Assembly: GCA_015056365.1 (NCBI GenBank)
Contig: SVGM01000003.1
Span: forward strand, 62,001-126,000
DNA: 64,000 nt
Direction: 5' to 3'
DNA from: Clostridiales bacterium
GTDB taxonomy: Bacteria; Bacillota; Clostridia; Christensenellales; Aristaeellaceae
Position numbers and translations under genes: made by a program. Numbering within the stretch: position 1 is the first letter of the stretch; each line of letters begins with the position of its first letter. This document shows positions 1-8,692 of this stretch, in pieces. The notes beneath the pieces are model-generated. The model saw only the letters and a program-made list of their open reading frames with translations. It searched no databases and was not told the origin of the DNA.

Positions 1-954
1 GATGAAGCCTGCCGGGCCGAAGATCCCCGCGTCAAGAACGGCTATAATGTGGTGGAAACCAGCAAGGCTAAAGTGCGCATCGTCAACTCCTACGGCATGG
101 ACCGCAGCTTTACCGAGAACATCGCTGTGCTGCAGGCTGAGGTGAACAGCGAGGAAAATGGCTTCGTTTCTTCCTCCGGCCACCTTGTGTATGACCGCGA
201 TATCAACGCCATCGATGTGAATGCGCTGGCTAGAGAAGCCGTCAAACGTTCCATTGACGGTCTGCACGCTTCCTCCATTCCTTCCGGCAAGTACCGTACG
301 GTGATTCACCATGACGCCATGGTGAGCCTTCTGGGCGTATTCAGCAGCATCTTCTCCGCTGAGTCTGCCCAGAAGGGCATGAGCCTGCTCAAGGGCAAGC
401 TGGGCGAGACCATTGCAGCTCCCTGCGTAACCATCACCGACGATCCGCTGCTGCCAGGTGGCCCCAACAGTCGCCCCTTCGATGCCGAGGGCGTTGCCTC
501 CAAGGCCCATGTGGTAGTGGATGGCGGCGTTTTCCGCACCTTTTTGCACAATATGAAGACCGCCTGCAAGGATGGCGTTGAAACCACTGGCAACGCCGGC
601 AAATCCGGCTATTCCTCCTCTGTGAACGTAAAGCCCTCCAACTTCTTCTTTGCCAAGGGCGAAAAGAGCTTTGATGAGCTGCTGGCAGAAGTGGGCGACG
701 GGCTGGTGATCACCAGCGTTAGCGGCCTGCATGCGGGCGCAAACCCTGTCAGCGGCGATTTCTCCCTGCTGTCCAAGGGTTATACCGTCAAGGGCGGCAA
801 GCGGGAGAAGAGCGTGGAGCAGATCACCGTTGCCGGCAACTTCTACGAGCTTCTCAAGAACATCCGCTGCTTTGCCGATGACCTGACATTCCCCGGCAGC
901 GCCATGGGCAGCCCCAGCGTTGATGTGGGCGAACTGTCCGTCAGCGGCAGCTGA
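1..954 (+). CDS. TldE/PmbA family protein, 5'-truncated by window edge
   Basis: C-terminal part of a TldD/PmbA-family protein; the reading frame is open from base 1, so the start lies upstream and about 317 residues are visible. TldD-TldE pairs form a peptidase that processes modified peptides; the TldE (PmbA) partner lacks the HExxxH zinc site. No HExxxH is visible here, and the tail has the family's glycine-rich signature (GLHAGANPVSGDFSL, then GYxVKGGK) that in PmbA is followed by a conserved C-terminal strand. A tldD gene probably lies immediately upstream, outside the window. A strong hairpin terminator follows 17 bases after the stop. Assignment to the family is firm; the choice of PmbA/TldE over TldD rests on the missing metal motif in the visible portion. 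Confidence 0.85.
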   Translation, partial: DEACRAEDPRVKNGYNVVETSKAKVRIVNSYGMDRSFTENIAVLQAEVNSEENGFVSSSGHLVYDRDINAIDVNALAREAVKRSIDGLHASSIPSGKYRTVIHHDAMVSLLGVFSSIFSAESAQKGMSLLKGKLGETIAAPCVTITDDPLLPGGPNSRPFDAEGVASKAHVVVDGGVFRTFLHNMKTACKDGVETTGNAGKSGYSSSVNVKPSNFFFAKGEKSFDELLAEVGDGLVITSVSGLHAGANPVSGDFSLLSKGYTVKGGKREKSVEQITVAGNFYELLKNIRCFADDLTFPGSAMGSPSVDVGELSVSGS

Positions 955-970
955 TTCGATTGCATTTCAA

Positions 971-1018
971 AACGAACCCCGGAATCCTGATGCTTTCAGG
1001 TCTCCGGGGTTCGTTTTT
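971..1018. terminator. Bidirectional intrinsic terminator
   Basis: A 13-bp stem (AACGAACCCCGGA at 971-983 with its complement at 1003-1015) is followed by a T run on the plus strand, and by TTTTG on the minus strand. It sits between the convergent tldE-like gene and the GNAT gene and can serve both. Confidence 0.85.
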
Positions 1019-1580
1019 ATTCGTCTTTCCACTGGTTTTGATAGGTTTGGAAGGGTATGGGTTCAATAGCAGGAACCACCGGTGTGTTCAACCGCTTACG
1101 CATCCAGACGGTACTGAGCCAGCGACCGTGCTTGAAGGCACAGTTTTCGCACAGCGCTACCTGTTCAAAGCCGAAATACTTATGCAGTGCGATGCTTTCG
1201 GCGTTTTCGCTGCAAATGCAGGCATAGGCGTTTACGAACCCCTGACTGGACAGGCAGCCCAGTACCGCGCGGTAAAGTCTGCTGCCGATCCCGGCGTGTT
1301 TAGGGGCTTGCGGGTGAAGATAGATCGTTAACTCTACGGAGTAGCGGTAGCCGGACTGGGGACGAACCGGTTCTGCATTGGCAAAACCCAGGAAACGCCC
1401 GTCTGCTTCCGCAACGAAGAACGGGTATGTGGCGGACAGCGTCTCGATCTGCTTACGGTACTCAACCAACGTCTTGGGCGCTTCATGAAAGGTAGCCACA
1501 CTGTTTGCAATGTAGTAGGAATAAATCTCAAGAAGGGATTTGGCGTCATCGGGGGTCGCGATGCGCAGGGTAACGTTCAT
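1017..1580 (-). CDS. GNAT N-acetyltransferase, phosphinothricin acetyltransferase-like
   Basis: 187-residue acyl-CoA-dependent N-acetyltransferase. The N-terminus (TLRIATPDDAKSLLEIYSYYI) and the acetyl-CoA binding stretch (HAGIGSRLYRAVL, about residues 94-107, the Q/RxxGxG/A-type loop) are typical of the Pat/Bar-like branch of GNATs, followed by NAYACICSENAESIALHKYFGFEQV, the usual C-terminal half. Members acetylate amino groups of small molecules such as methionine sulfoximine or phosphinothricin; the substrate here cannot be read from sequence. The ATG at 1580 has AAGGAGG eight bases upstream. It lies 15 bases downstream of rqcH on the same strand, so they are probably cotranscribed. The C-terminal 25 residues extend beyond the usual fold. 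Confidence 0.85.
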   Translation of the reverse strand: MNVTLRIATPDDAKSLLEIYSYYIANSVATFHEAPKTLVEYRKQIETLSATYPFFVAEADGRFLGFANAEPVRPQSGYRYSVELTIYLHPQAPKHAGIGSRLYRAVLGCLSSQGFVNAYACICSENAESIALHKYFGFEQVALCENCAFKHGRWLSTVWMRKRLNTPVVPAIEPIPFQTYQNQWKDE

Positions 1581-1595
1581 GGATATACCTCCTTG

Positions 1596-3344
1596 TTATG
1601 CCTGTGCGGCTTCCCTCATGATTCTGGTCTGATCTTCCGCCGTCAAGCCGATAATTGCGGTTTGAAAATGGGTGTAGGTCACCATGCCGGCAGGGGAGTT
1701 AGCGGACTTTTTCACATGCTTGCGTTTGGTGTAGTCTACAGGCAGGGCAGGGTGATTGCGTCCCTTGCTGTAATAGGCCGCCAGCTTTGCTGCGTACAAC
1801 AGGGTTTCGTCGCTGGGCTCGGCTTCGGAACGGATGATCACGTGGGAGCCGGGGATGCCCTGAGCATGCAGCCAGGTTTCGTTTCCACGGGCGTGCAGGG
1901 TTAGACGATCGTTCTGCATAGAGTTTTTGCCAACTTCGATCAAGGTGCCGTCAGGCGAAGTATAGCGGTATGGCTTTCCTTCCGGGAGCTTCTTTTTCTT
2001 GCGCTGGGTTGCGTCCGGTCTGAGGAAACCATTTTCCGTCAGTACATAGCGGATTTCAGCCATATCTGTGGTGGTTTCGCACTTATCCAGATCGTCCAGC
2101 GCACCTTCCAGAAGGGCGATGTCTTTTTCAATCTGCACCAGTTGCTGGGCAGCATATTGCTCGGCCACTTTGGCCTTGCGGTATTTCTTGTAGTAACTTT
2201 GGGCATTTTGAGCGGGTGTCAGTCGGGTGGAGAGGGGAATAGTCACCTGTGGCAGGTTTTCGTCATAATAGTTCTGCACGGTGATACTCTCCTGTGCCTT
2301 ACCGATCAGGTGGAGGTTTGCCGTAAGTAGGTCGCCGAAAACGCGATTCATTTCGGTTTTATCGCTGCTGGCAAGGGTATCCAGCATGATCGCCTTTTTC
2401 TTTTCCGTTCTCTCCAGCGCATTCTTGATATGCTTTTGCAGCCCCAGGCTTTTCTGCTGCATACGCATGCGCAAATCCCGTCCCAAATAGAAGGCGTCCA
2501 TGGCTTCGCTGAGGGAAGGCATTTCTTTTTGATTTTCGCTGGAGCGTGTCATATAGGGGAAGGGAAAAAAGTCAACCGCCATGCCTACGTCGTCGTAAAG
2601 CGTCGTGGGGCTGAAACGGCCATGAATCGCGGCAAAAAAGTCGTTCAGCTTTTTGGTGACAAGGGGGAGGTCCAGCTCGTTGCAGGGCGTTTGGGTATCC
2701 AGGCCTACCTGAGCGCATACCTCCTTGGAGCAGAGTGAAGCCATGCCTGCAACGTGCTCCATCAGCGCCTTGCCAAGTGGCATGGTCAGACCGTACAGAC
2801 GCAGGCTGAGCGCATCAGCCGTGATCTGATCTGGGGTCAGCTTGTCCGGTTGTGGTGGCAGATGGTATTCGCCACCGGGAAGTACAGTGCGTACGCGGCT
2901 CATTTCGCTGTTGACGTGACGAATGGCGTCAATGATCATTCCTTGATGATTCACCAGCGTCAGATTGCTGTGTCTGCCCATGATCTCCAAATACAGCCGC
3001 TTCTCCACATGATCGCTCATCTCGTCCATACAGTCGAATACGAGCATCAGAATACGGTCGCCGCCGATTTGCTGTACGTTGGTTACGCGCGCACCCTGCA
3101 GATGCTTGCGCATGAGCATACAGAACATAGGAGGCTCGGCCGGGTTCTCGTAGGACTGGGATGTGAGCTGCGCCCTTGCCTGGTTGGCATTTGCACTGAG
3201 TAACAGCCGATGATTGACCCCGGAACGGATCTGCAGTACCAGCGCGTCCCGCTCCGGCTGATTCACCTTATCCACCCTTCCGCCAAGCAGCTTGTCGCGC
3301 AGTTCCCGCTGCATAAACGACAAGGTAAATCCATCCATTGGCAT
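1596..3344 (-). CDS. rqcH: RqcH (NFACT family) ribosome quality control protein
   Basis: 582-residue NFACT protein, the bacterial Rqc2/NEMF homologue that binds stalled 50S-peptidyl-tRNA and directs alanine tailing of the nascent chain. NFACT-N occupies about residues 1-200 and contains GGDRILML with D96-R97, matching the Asp-Arg pair that is essential in Bacillus RqcH. A helical, charged middle region (about 270-420) is followed by NFACT-R (YRYTSPDGTLIEVGKNSMQND ... GSHVIIR, about 460-570). Older annotations call this a fibronectin-binding protein (FbpA). The start at 3344 was chosen because AAGGAGG lies eight bases upstream; the frame runs on 19 codons further up without a ribosome site. 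A sigma-A promoter lies at 3384-3412. tmRNA and SmpB, the parallel rescue system, are elsewhere in this window. Confidence 0.93.
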   Translation of the reverse strand: MPMDGFTLSFMQRELRDKLLGGRVDKVNQPERDALVLQIRSGVNHRLLLSANANQARAQLTSQSYENPAEPPMFCMLMRKHLQGARVTNVQQIGGDRILMLVFDCMDEMSDHVEKRLYLEIMGRHSNLTLVNHQGMIIDAIRHVNSEMSRVRTVLPGGEYHLPPQPDKLTPDQITADALSLRLYGLTMPLGKALMEHVAGMASLCSKEVCAQVGLDTQTPCNELDLPLVTKKLNDFFAAIHGRFSPTTLYDDVGMAVDFFPFPYMTRSSENQKEMPSLSEAMDAFYLGRDLRMRMQQKSLGLQKHIKNALERTEKKKAIMLDTLASSDKTEMNRVFGDLLTANLHLIGKAQESITVQNYYDENLPQVTIPLSTRLTPAQNAQSYYKKYRKAKVAEQYAAQQLVQIEKDIALLEGALDDLDKCETTTDMAEIRYVLTENGFLRPDATQRKKKKLPEGKPYRYTSPDGTLIEVGKNSMQNDRLTLHARGNETWLHAQGIPGSHVIIRSEAEPSDETLLYAAKLAAYYSKGRNHPALPVDYTKRKHVKKSANSPAGMVTYTHFQTAIIGLTAEDQTRIMREAAQA

Positions 3345-3383
3345 TGGAAAAGCCTCCTTACAAGTTGGGTGTGTTTCCGGATG

Positions 3384-3412
3384 ATCATAGCATATAGGCA
3401 CAAAAAGCGCAA
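3384..3412 (-). promoter_or_regulatory. Sigma-A promoter for rqcH
   Basis: Minus strand TTGCGC, 17-bp spacer, TGC-TATGAT (extended -10). Predicted transcription start near 3377, about 33 bases before the rqcH ATG. Confidence 0.7.
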
Positions 3413-3491
3413 ATGTGATTCCGCTATTGTCATGGATGGACGATCCCTCTCATAGTCTTTGAATGCAATCGACTGGTGAGGAGTGGAGCAT

Positions 3492-4514
3492 ATGAAGATC
3501 AAACGGGCAGATATCGAACGGATATTGATTTTGTGCGCGGCAGTTCTGGTGGTAGTTCTTGCATTGCGCGGAAATGAGCAAACCACATCGCAGGTGCTGG
3601 TGGATCAGACGGAGATTCCCATTCAACAAACCGTTGCATCCCCTCAGGAGGAGACCATCGCGACCGTTGTGTACTATCAGGACGGCGATAACTATCTTGT
3701 CCCTGTTACTCGACAGATTCCCAAAACCGACGGCATTGCCAAGGCTGCGCTGTCGCTGATGGTCAAGAGTCCGGATAATGATATGCAGGCAGCCAGACTG
3801 GGTCTTCGTACTGTGATCCCCGAAGGAACCACCTTTGATATTGACATCAGCAATGGCCGGGCGAATGTGAATATGAGCAAAGAAGCCCTTGCCTGTACGT
3901 CCGCTGCCGAGGAAGCGCTGATGGTGGATGCGGTGACCAATACCATGATGTGCTTTTCCACCGTGGACGAGGTGACCATGGAGTTTGACGGTCAAAAGCG
4001 GAGCCGACTCACTTTCGGTACAGATGTGAGCGGCGTATTCGCAGGAGGAAACCTGAACCTGGAGAGCATCGAGACCTTCACTGAGGATGCCAATCTGGTA
4101 TCTTTGTATTTTCCATCCCAGACGGGCAGACTGCTGGTTCCGGTAACCCGAACCGTGTTCAGCAGCGCTGACCCCACCACAGCCCTTTTGGAACTTGCCA
4201 AAGGTCCCCGGGACGATAGCGGTTTGGAACGTGCGCTGCCGGAAAACTGCGGTATCAAAAACGTTACGATGAAGGACGGCGTTGTAAGCGTCGATTTTAC
4301 CAAGGAGTTTACCCAGGCCATGGAAAGCAGCGACGGTGGAAAACAAGCAATTCGGGCCATTTTGTTCACCTGCTCTCAGTTTCCTGGCGTAAAGAAGGTT
4401 GAAGTGCTGGTGGACGGCCAGAAACCTGAGCTGCAACCCGAGGCGGAAACGACCTTCATCAACGACGAACAGGAAGTGATCGCACAGTATCCGGGTGTAG
4501 TGGAACTGGATTGA
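3492..4514 (+). CDS. gerM: GerMN-domain lipoprotein-like spore germination protein
   Basis: 340-residue protein with an N-terminal membrane anchor (about residues 8-27, LILCAAVLVVVLAL) and two GerMN domains, about residues 60-175 and 200-325. Each contains the family pattern of a short beta strand, proline-rich linker, then 'VDF/VNMSKE' followed by an alpha segment (RANVNMSKEAL; VVSVDFTKEFTQAM). GerM in Bacillus is needed for both sporulation (it stabilises the SpoIIIA-SpoIIQ channel) and germination. No lipobox cysteine is present, so it is anchored by its transmembrane helix rather than lipid. Start at ATG 3492 is supported by AGGAG eight bases upstream. A strong terminator follows directly. 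Confidence 0.82.
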   Translation: MKIKRADIERILILCAAVLVVVLALRGNEQTTSQVLVDQTEIPIQQTVASPQEETIATVVYYQDGDNYLVPVTRQIPKTDGIAKAALSLMVKSPDNDMQAARLGLRTVIPEGTTFDIDISNGRANVNMSKEALACTSAAEEALMVDAVTNTMMCFSTVDEVTMEFDGQKRSRLTFGTDVSGVFAGGNLNLESIETFTEDANLVSLYFPSQTGRLLVPVTRTVFSSADPTTALLELAKGPRDDSGLERALPENCGIKNVTMKDGVVSVDFTKEFTQAMESSDGGKQAIRAILFTCSQFPGVKKVEVLVDGQKPELQPEAETTFINDEQEVIAQYPGVVELD

Positions 4515-4523
4515 TCCTTTTTC

Positions 4524-4561
4524 GACCGATATCCGGCTTTGTTTCCGGATATCGGTCTTTT
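4524..4561 (+). terminator. Intrinsic terminator after gerM
   Basis: Perfect 13-bp stem GACCGATATCCGG (4524-4536) with its complement at 4545-4557, followed by TTTTG. Confidence 0.85.
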
Positions 4562-4581
4562 GCACAGTGCAGGATTTCAGC

Positions 4582-4610
4582 TTGTCTTTTGATCGTTCAG
4601 ACGCTATACT
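4582..4610 (+). promoter_or_regulatory. Sigma-A promoter for rph-rdgB
   Basis: TTGTCT (4582-4587), 17-bp spacer, TATACT (4605-4610). Predicted start near 4617, which makes the downstream ATG at 4682 a better translation start than the in-frame ATG at 4631. Confidence 0.7.
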
Positions 4611-4681
4611 ATCAAAGGAAAAGCATTCCGATGAATGAGAAACATATCATACGCAAGCGATCACGGAAAGGACGATTGACA

Positions 4682-5992
4682 ATGAATCGAGCCGATCAAC
4701 GTAAACCCAATGAGATTCGCCCCTGTGAGATTATCATTGACTTTGTGGAAACAGCCGATGGCAGCTGTCTGATTTCCACAGGAAAAACCCGGGTCATTTG
4801 TACCGCTTCTGTGGAGGAAGGCGTTCCGCCTTTTTTGCGTAACAGCGGCCGCGGGTGGGTCACTGCTGAGTATGCCATGCTGCCAGCCTCCACCGGCAAG
4901 CGTAAAGCTCGTGACGGCATCAAAAAAGATGGCCGCAGCGTAGAGATTCAGCGCCTGATCGGTCGTTCCCTCCGTCAGGCCGTGAATATGGAATTACTTG
5001 GCGAGCGTACCATCACGCTGGATTGCGACGTGCTTCAGGCCGACGGCGGTACGCGTACCGCCTCTATTACGGGCGCTTACGTGGCGCTTTGCCTTGCCAT
5101 TCATAAGCTGATGGAGAATGGCCTCATTACCGAGAATCCGATCATTTCGCAGGTTGCCGCGGTAAGCGCCGGAATCGTTGAAGACACGCCGCTGTTGGAT
5201 CTTTGCTATGTGGAGGACAGCCAGGCGCAGACGGATATGAACTTTGTGATGAATCACAAGGGAGAATTCATCGAATTGCAGGGAACGGGGGAAGGGCGCG
5301 CCTTTACAAACCGCGAACTGAATCAGCTATTGGACGCTGGCCGCGCCGGAATTCGCAGCCTAATGCGCAAGCAGCGCGAGGCACTGGAACGTTGTTTCTG
5401 GCTGCTGCCTAAGCCGCGCATTGCCGTCGCTACCGGAAACGCTCATAAGCTTCGTGAGCTTTCTGACCTGTTTGGCGGCGCATATGAGCTGATCTCCATG
5501 CGTGATGCCGGTTTTACCGGCGATCCGGAAGAAAACGGCGTTACTTTCGAAGCGAATGCAGTCATTAAAGCAGAAGCTGTCATGAAAGAGATTGGCCTGC
5601 CCACCCTGGCTGACGACAGCGGGCTTTCTGTTGATGCCCTCAACGGCGAACCCGGCATTTACAGTGCGCGCTATGCCGGCCAACACGGAAACGACGGCGC
5701 AAACAACCAACTTCTTTTGGAACGAATGACGGGTGTTGAAGATCGTACTTGCCGTTTTGTCTGTGCTATGGCTCTGGCACTTCCCGGGGCTGAAACCCGT
5801 GTGATCCGCGGCGAATGCGTTGGTCAACTGCTGACGGAATATGCAGGAGAGGGCGGATTTGGCTACGATCCGCTGTTTCTGTACGAGACAGGCAAAACCT
5901 TTGCAGAGATGACCGAAAAGCAAAAAAATGAGGTCAGCCATCGCGCCAATGCTGCGGTGCTGATGAAAGCTGTTTTGGGTGAGGAACTGTGA
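4682..5992 (+). CDS. Fused RNase PH - XTP/dITP pyrophosphatase (Rph-RdgB)
   Basis: 436-residue natural fusion. Residues 1 to about 237 are RNase PH, the phosphate-dependent 3' exoribonuclease that trims tRNA 3' ends (RPCEIIIDFVETADGSCLISTGKTRVICTA cut here into its opening block, then WVTAEYAMLP, and GERTITLDCDVLQADGGTR). Residues about 243-436 are RdgB/HAM1, which hydrolyses XTP, dITP and ITP to monophosphates (IAVATGNAHKLREL, TLADDSGLSVDAL, GGFGYDPLF, SHRANA). Both halves carry their active-site motifs and no stop or frameshift separates them. The start at 4682 is preceded by AAAGGA; an alternative ATG at 4631 would overlap the predicted transcript start. The yfcE gene overlaps its stop by 4 bases. 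Confidence 0.93.
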   Translation: MNRADQRKPNEIRPCEIIIDFVETADGSCLISTGKTRVICTASVEEGVPPFLRNSGRGWVTAEYAMLPASTGKRKARDGIKKDGRSVEIQRLIGRSLRQAVNMELLGERTITLDCDVLQADGGTRTASITGAYVALCLAIHKLMENGLITENPIISQVAAVSAGIVEDTPLLDLCYVEDSQAQTDMNFVMNHKGEFIELQGTGEGRAFTNRELNQLLDAGRAGIRSLMRKQREALERCFWLLPKPRIAVATGNAHKLRELSDLFGGAYELISMRDAGFTGDPEENGVTFEANAVIKAEAVMKEIGLPTLADDSGLSVDALNGEPGIYSARYAGQHGNDGANNQLLLERMTGVEDRTCRFVCAMALALPGAETRVIRGECVGQLLTEYAGEGGFGYDPLFLYETGKTFAEMTEKQKNEVSHRANAAVLMKAVLGEEL

Positions 5993-6504
5993 GTGTGATC
6001 CGCATTGTAGCATTTTCGGATTCCCATGGTGCTGAGGAAAAGCTGGAAGATGCCGTCCGTCACGCCTACAGCCATGGCAGGGTGGATATGCTGCTCTTTC
6101 TTGGCGATGGCGTAAGGGAATGGGAGCGTGTTTGCGCGAATCTGCCTGTACAGTATCCGCAAGCCAACTGTCGTTACGTCATGGGAAACAATGATCTGGG
6201 ATGCAGGGGAGAGGATGAGATCCTTTTCTCTGCAGGCAAAGCCAAAGTCTTTGCTTGCCATGGCCAATGGCTTGGCGTAAAGACTACCCTGACAAGACTG
6301 CTGTATAAGGCCATGGAACAAGAGGCGAATATCGCCTTCTATGGACATACCCACGTCAGCAGGGTTGACGAAGTAGACGGGGTTCTGTTGGTGAATCCGG
6401 GTTCCGTCAGAGATGCATACCGAATGAGAAGCGTAGCCTATGCGGAGGTACTGGTGTCAGATAACGGCAAAGCCACAGCCAGGCTGGTTCATTGGGATGA
6501 CTAA
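5989..6504 (+). CDS. YfcE/MJ0936-type metallophosphoesterase
   Basis: 171-residue calcineurin-like phosphodiesterase. Metal-binding motifs in order: FSDSHG (N-terminus), GDG (about 37-39), GNND (about 64-67), CHG (about 84-86) and GHTHV (about 114-118). This small family (YfcE, MJ0936) hydrolyses phosphodiester bonds in vitro; the cellular substrate is unsettled. It begins with GTG inside the end of rdgB (4-nt overlap), an arrangement repeated in many Firmicutes and suggesting translational coupling. Confidence 0.88.
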   Translation: MSVIRIVAFSDSHGAEEKLEDAVRHAYSHGRVDMLLFLGDGVREWERVCANLPVQYPQANCRYVMGNNDLGCRGEDEILFSAGKAKVFACHGQWLGVKTTLTRLLYKAMEQEANIAFYGHTHVSRVDEVDGVLLVNPGSVRDAYRMRSVAYAEVLVSDNGKATARLVHWDD

Positions 6505-6516
6505 GAGAAAACGAAA

Positions 6517-6560
6517 AATCCTCCTGATGCGTCCATTGCATCAGGAGGATTGCTTTTTTT
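6517..6560 (+). terminator. Intrinsic terminator of the rph-rdgB-yfcE operon
   Basis: Perfect 14-bp stem (AATCCTCCTGATGC at 6517-6530 with its complement at 6538-6551), 7-base loop, then a T run. Confidence 0.9.
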
Positions 6561-6581
6561 CAAAAATGAACGGTTTTCTTA

Positions 6582-6610
6582 TTGACAATGTCTGCTTGCG
6601 GTGATATTCT
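6582..6610 (+). promoter_or_regulatory. Sigma-A promoter for iscR operon
   Basis: Consensus TTGACA (6582-6587), 17-bp spacer, TATTCT (6605-6610). An inverted repeat ACCCGA-TGAAAACGG-TCGGGT at 6620-6640, just downstream, could be a repressor site; this is an inference. Confidence 0.75.
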
Positions 6611-6656
6611 TTCAGCGAAACCCGATGAAAACGGTCGGGTTTCAGAAAGGGTTCAC

Positions 6657-7085
6657 ATGAAACTGTCTACAAGAGGAAAATACGGGCTTTATGCCATGTA
6701 CTATCTTGCGCAGCATAGCGGCGAAGGGCCGCAGCCGTTGCAGGATATTGCGACCATCGGAGTGCCAAAGTTATATTTGGAACAACTTCTGGGCAACCTT
6801 CGCCGGGCTGGGTTGATTTCCAGCGTACGCGGAGCTCAAGGTGGTTATCAGCTGGCAAGACCGGCTGATGAAGTCACTTTGCTGGATATTGTCGACGCCA
6901 TGGAAGGACCGATCGAATTGAGCGAGTGCATCTCCGCAGAGAGCACCTGCGATCGTTACTGTTCCTGCCCTGTCCGGTGGGTATGGCAGCAGGTGACTGA
7001 TTCTATCAATGGAGAACTGCGAAAGATCCGGCTATCCGATATGTTGAATAAATCATGCGAAAGTGAGGAACAGTCCTGTGAATAA
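6657..7085 (+). CDS. iscR: Rrf2-family regulator, IscR-like
   Basis: 142-residue winged-helix regulator with the Rrf2 opening [18 protein letters not shown] and wing [12 protein letters not shown] (about residues 58-69). The C-terminal half has C91, C98, C102 and C104, in the position of the three cysteines that hold the [2Fe-2S] cluster in IscR, so it probably senses Fe-S status and controls the iscS-iscU genes downstream. A cysteine-responsive CymR-type regulator is a less likely alternative because CymR lacks such cysteines. Start at 6657 is preceded by AGAAAGG; the longer frame to 6582 lies over the promoter. Its stop overlaps the iscS start by 8 bases. Confidence 0.88.
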   Translation: MKLSTRGKYGLYAMYYLAQHSGEGPQPLQDIATIGVPKLYLEQLLGNLRRAGLISSVRGAQGGYQLARPADEVTLLDIVDAMEGPIELSECISAESTCDRYCSCPVRWVWQQVTDSINGELRKIRLSDMLNKSCESEEQSCE

Positions 7086-8250
7086 AACGATCTATATGGA
7101 TAATGCGGCCACCACCGCAACTCGGCCCGAAGTACTGGAAGCCATGCTGCCGTACTTTGGTCAGACCTTTGGTAATCCCAGCTCCATTCACGGCGTTGGC
7201 CGCGAGGCCCGCAAGGCTGTTGAAGCAGCCCGCAAGCAGGTGGCTGACTCGATCGGTGCGGAAGCCCGCGAAGTGTTCTTCACTGCCGGCGGCAGCGAAA
7301 GCGATAACTGGGCCATTCGCTGCGCCTGCGCTGCTATGGCCAAGAAGGGCAAGCATATCATCACCAGCGCCATCGAGCATCACGCAGTGCTCCATACCTG
7401 CCAGGCGATGGAGAAGGAAGGCTATCGCGTGACCTATCTGCCGGTTGATGAGGATGGTCTGGTCAGCGTTAAAGACGTGGAAGCAGCCATCGCTGACGAT
7501 ACTGTACTAATTACCATTATGACTGCCAACAATGAAATTGGCACTATTCAGCCCATTGCCGAGATCGGCGAGGTGGCGAAGGCCCGCGGTGTCCTTTTCC
7601 ATACCGATGCTGTGCAGGCGATCGGCGCCATTCCGGTGAATGTAAACGACCTGAAGGTGGACATGCTCAGTATGTCCGGCCATAAGTTCCATGGCCCCAA
7701 GGGCGTTGGTGTTCTGTATATCCGTAAGGGTGTCCGCATCAGCAATCTGATCCACGGTGGTGCGCAGGAACGCGGTTTCCGCGCCGGTACGGAGAATCTC
7801 CCCGCTATCGTGGGCATCGGCAAGGCGATTGAGCTGGCTGTAGCCGAGCTGCCCGAATATGCGCAGCGTATGACAGCCCTTCGCGACCGTCTGATCGACG
7901 GCCTCACCGCAGCGATCCCCGACATCCGGCTCAACGGTCACCGCACCAAGCGCCTGCCCGCCAATGTGAACATTTCCATTCGGTATCTGGAGGGTGAATC
8001 CATTCTGATGCGTCTGGATCTTGCCGGCATCGAAGCCTCCAGCGGTTCTGCCTGCACCAGCGGAAGCCTGGATCCCAGCCATGTGCTGCTGGCCATCGGT
8101 CTTCCCCATGAGATCGCACATGGCAGCCTGCGTCTCTCCCTTGGCATGGATAACACCCCCGAGGAAGTCGAAACCGTTATTTCTGAGCTGCCGAAGATCG
8201 TCAAGAACCTTCGCGCCATGAGTCCCCTGACCCCTGAACACCTGCGCTGA
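7078..8250 (+). CDS. iscS: Cysteine desulfurase IscS/NifS
   Basis: 390-residue PLP enzyme that takes sulfur from cysteine and hands it to the IscU scaffold. Visible landmarks: [14 protein letters not shown] at the N-terminus, the PLP lysine in [15 protein letters not shown] (about residues 200-214), and the persulfide cysteine in [17 protein letters not shown] (about 321-337), a group I (IscS/NifS) type loop. The GTG at 7078 was preferred over the GTG at 7063 because a GAGG ribosome site lies between them. Second gene of the iscR-iscS-iscU operon. Confidence 0.95.
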   Translation: MNKTIYMDNAATTATRPEVLEAMLPYFGQTFGNPSSIHGVGREARKAVEAARKQVADSIGAEAREVFFTAGGSESDNWAIRCACAAMAKKGKHIITSAIEHHAVLHTCQAMEKEGYRVTYLPVDEDGLVSVKDVEAAIADDTVLITIMTANNEIGTIQPIAEIGEVAKARGVLFHTDAVQAIGAIPVNVNDLKVDMLSMSGHKFHGPKGVGVLYIRKGVRISNLIHGGAQERGFRAGTENLPAIVGIGKAIELAVAELPEYAQRMTALRDRLIDGLTAAIPDIRLNGHRTKRLPANVNISIRYLEGESILMRLDLAGIEASSGSACTSGSLDPSHVLLAIGLPHEIAHGSLRLSLGMDNTPEEVETVISELPKIVKNLRAMSPLTPEHLR

Positions 8251-8287
8251 TGCTACGATACTGAATGAATATAAGGAGGAACTCCCC

Positions 8288-8662
8288 ATGTACAGCGAAA
8301 AAGTGATGGATCATTTTGCAAACCCCCGTAACGTTGGCGAAATTGCTGACGCTTCCGGTTCTGGCACGGTTGGCAATGCCAAGTGCGGAGATATCATGAA
8401 GATGGATATCCTGGTGGAAAACGACGTGATCACCGATGTGAAATTCAAGACCTTTGGCTGCGCTGCTGCTGTTGCCACCAGCAGTATGGCTACCGAAATG
8501 GTGAAGGGCAAGACCATCGATGAAGCCCTGGCGCTGACCAACAGCGCTGTTGCTGAGGCGCTGGACGGACTCCCGCCGGTGAAGATGCATTGCTCTCTGC
8601 TGGCAGAACAGGCGATCCACGCTGCCGTAGAAGATTATCAAAAAAAGCATGCCAAGGGATAA
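8288..8662 (+). CDS. iscU: Fe-S scaffold protein IscU/NifU-like
   Basis: 124-residue scaffold on which Fe-S clusters are built. The three ligand cysteines are C33 (GNAKCGDIM), C58 (KTFGCAAA) and C102 (KMHCSLLAEQAI), and D35 is the conserved aspartate that keeps the cluster transferable. The chain ends after the IscU domain, with no C-terminal NifU extension. A very strong AAGGAGG precedes the ATG. Together with iscS it should supply the many clusters of the Rnf proteins further along. Confidence 0.94.
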   Translation: MYSEKVMDHFANPRNVGEIADASGSGTVGNAKCGDIMKMDILVENDVITDVKFKTFGCAAAVATSSMATEMVKGKTIDEALALTNSAVAEALDGLPPVKMHCSLLAEQAIHAAVEDYQKKHAKG

Positions 8663-8692
8663 GCGTTCCCTTCATGCTTGAAAGGACCATAT

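Noticed and set aside
4631..4681. Longer N-terminus for Rph-RdgB starting at 4631
   Set aside because: The promoter at 4582-4610 would place the transcript start at about 4617, leaving almost no leader; the 4682 ATG has a ribosome site and matches the family start.
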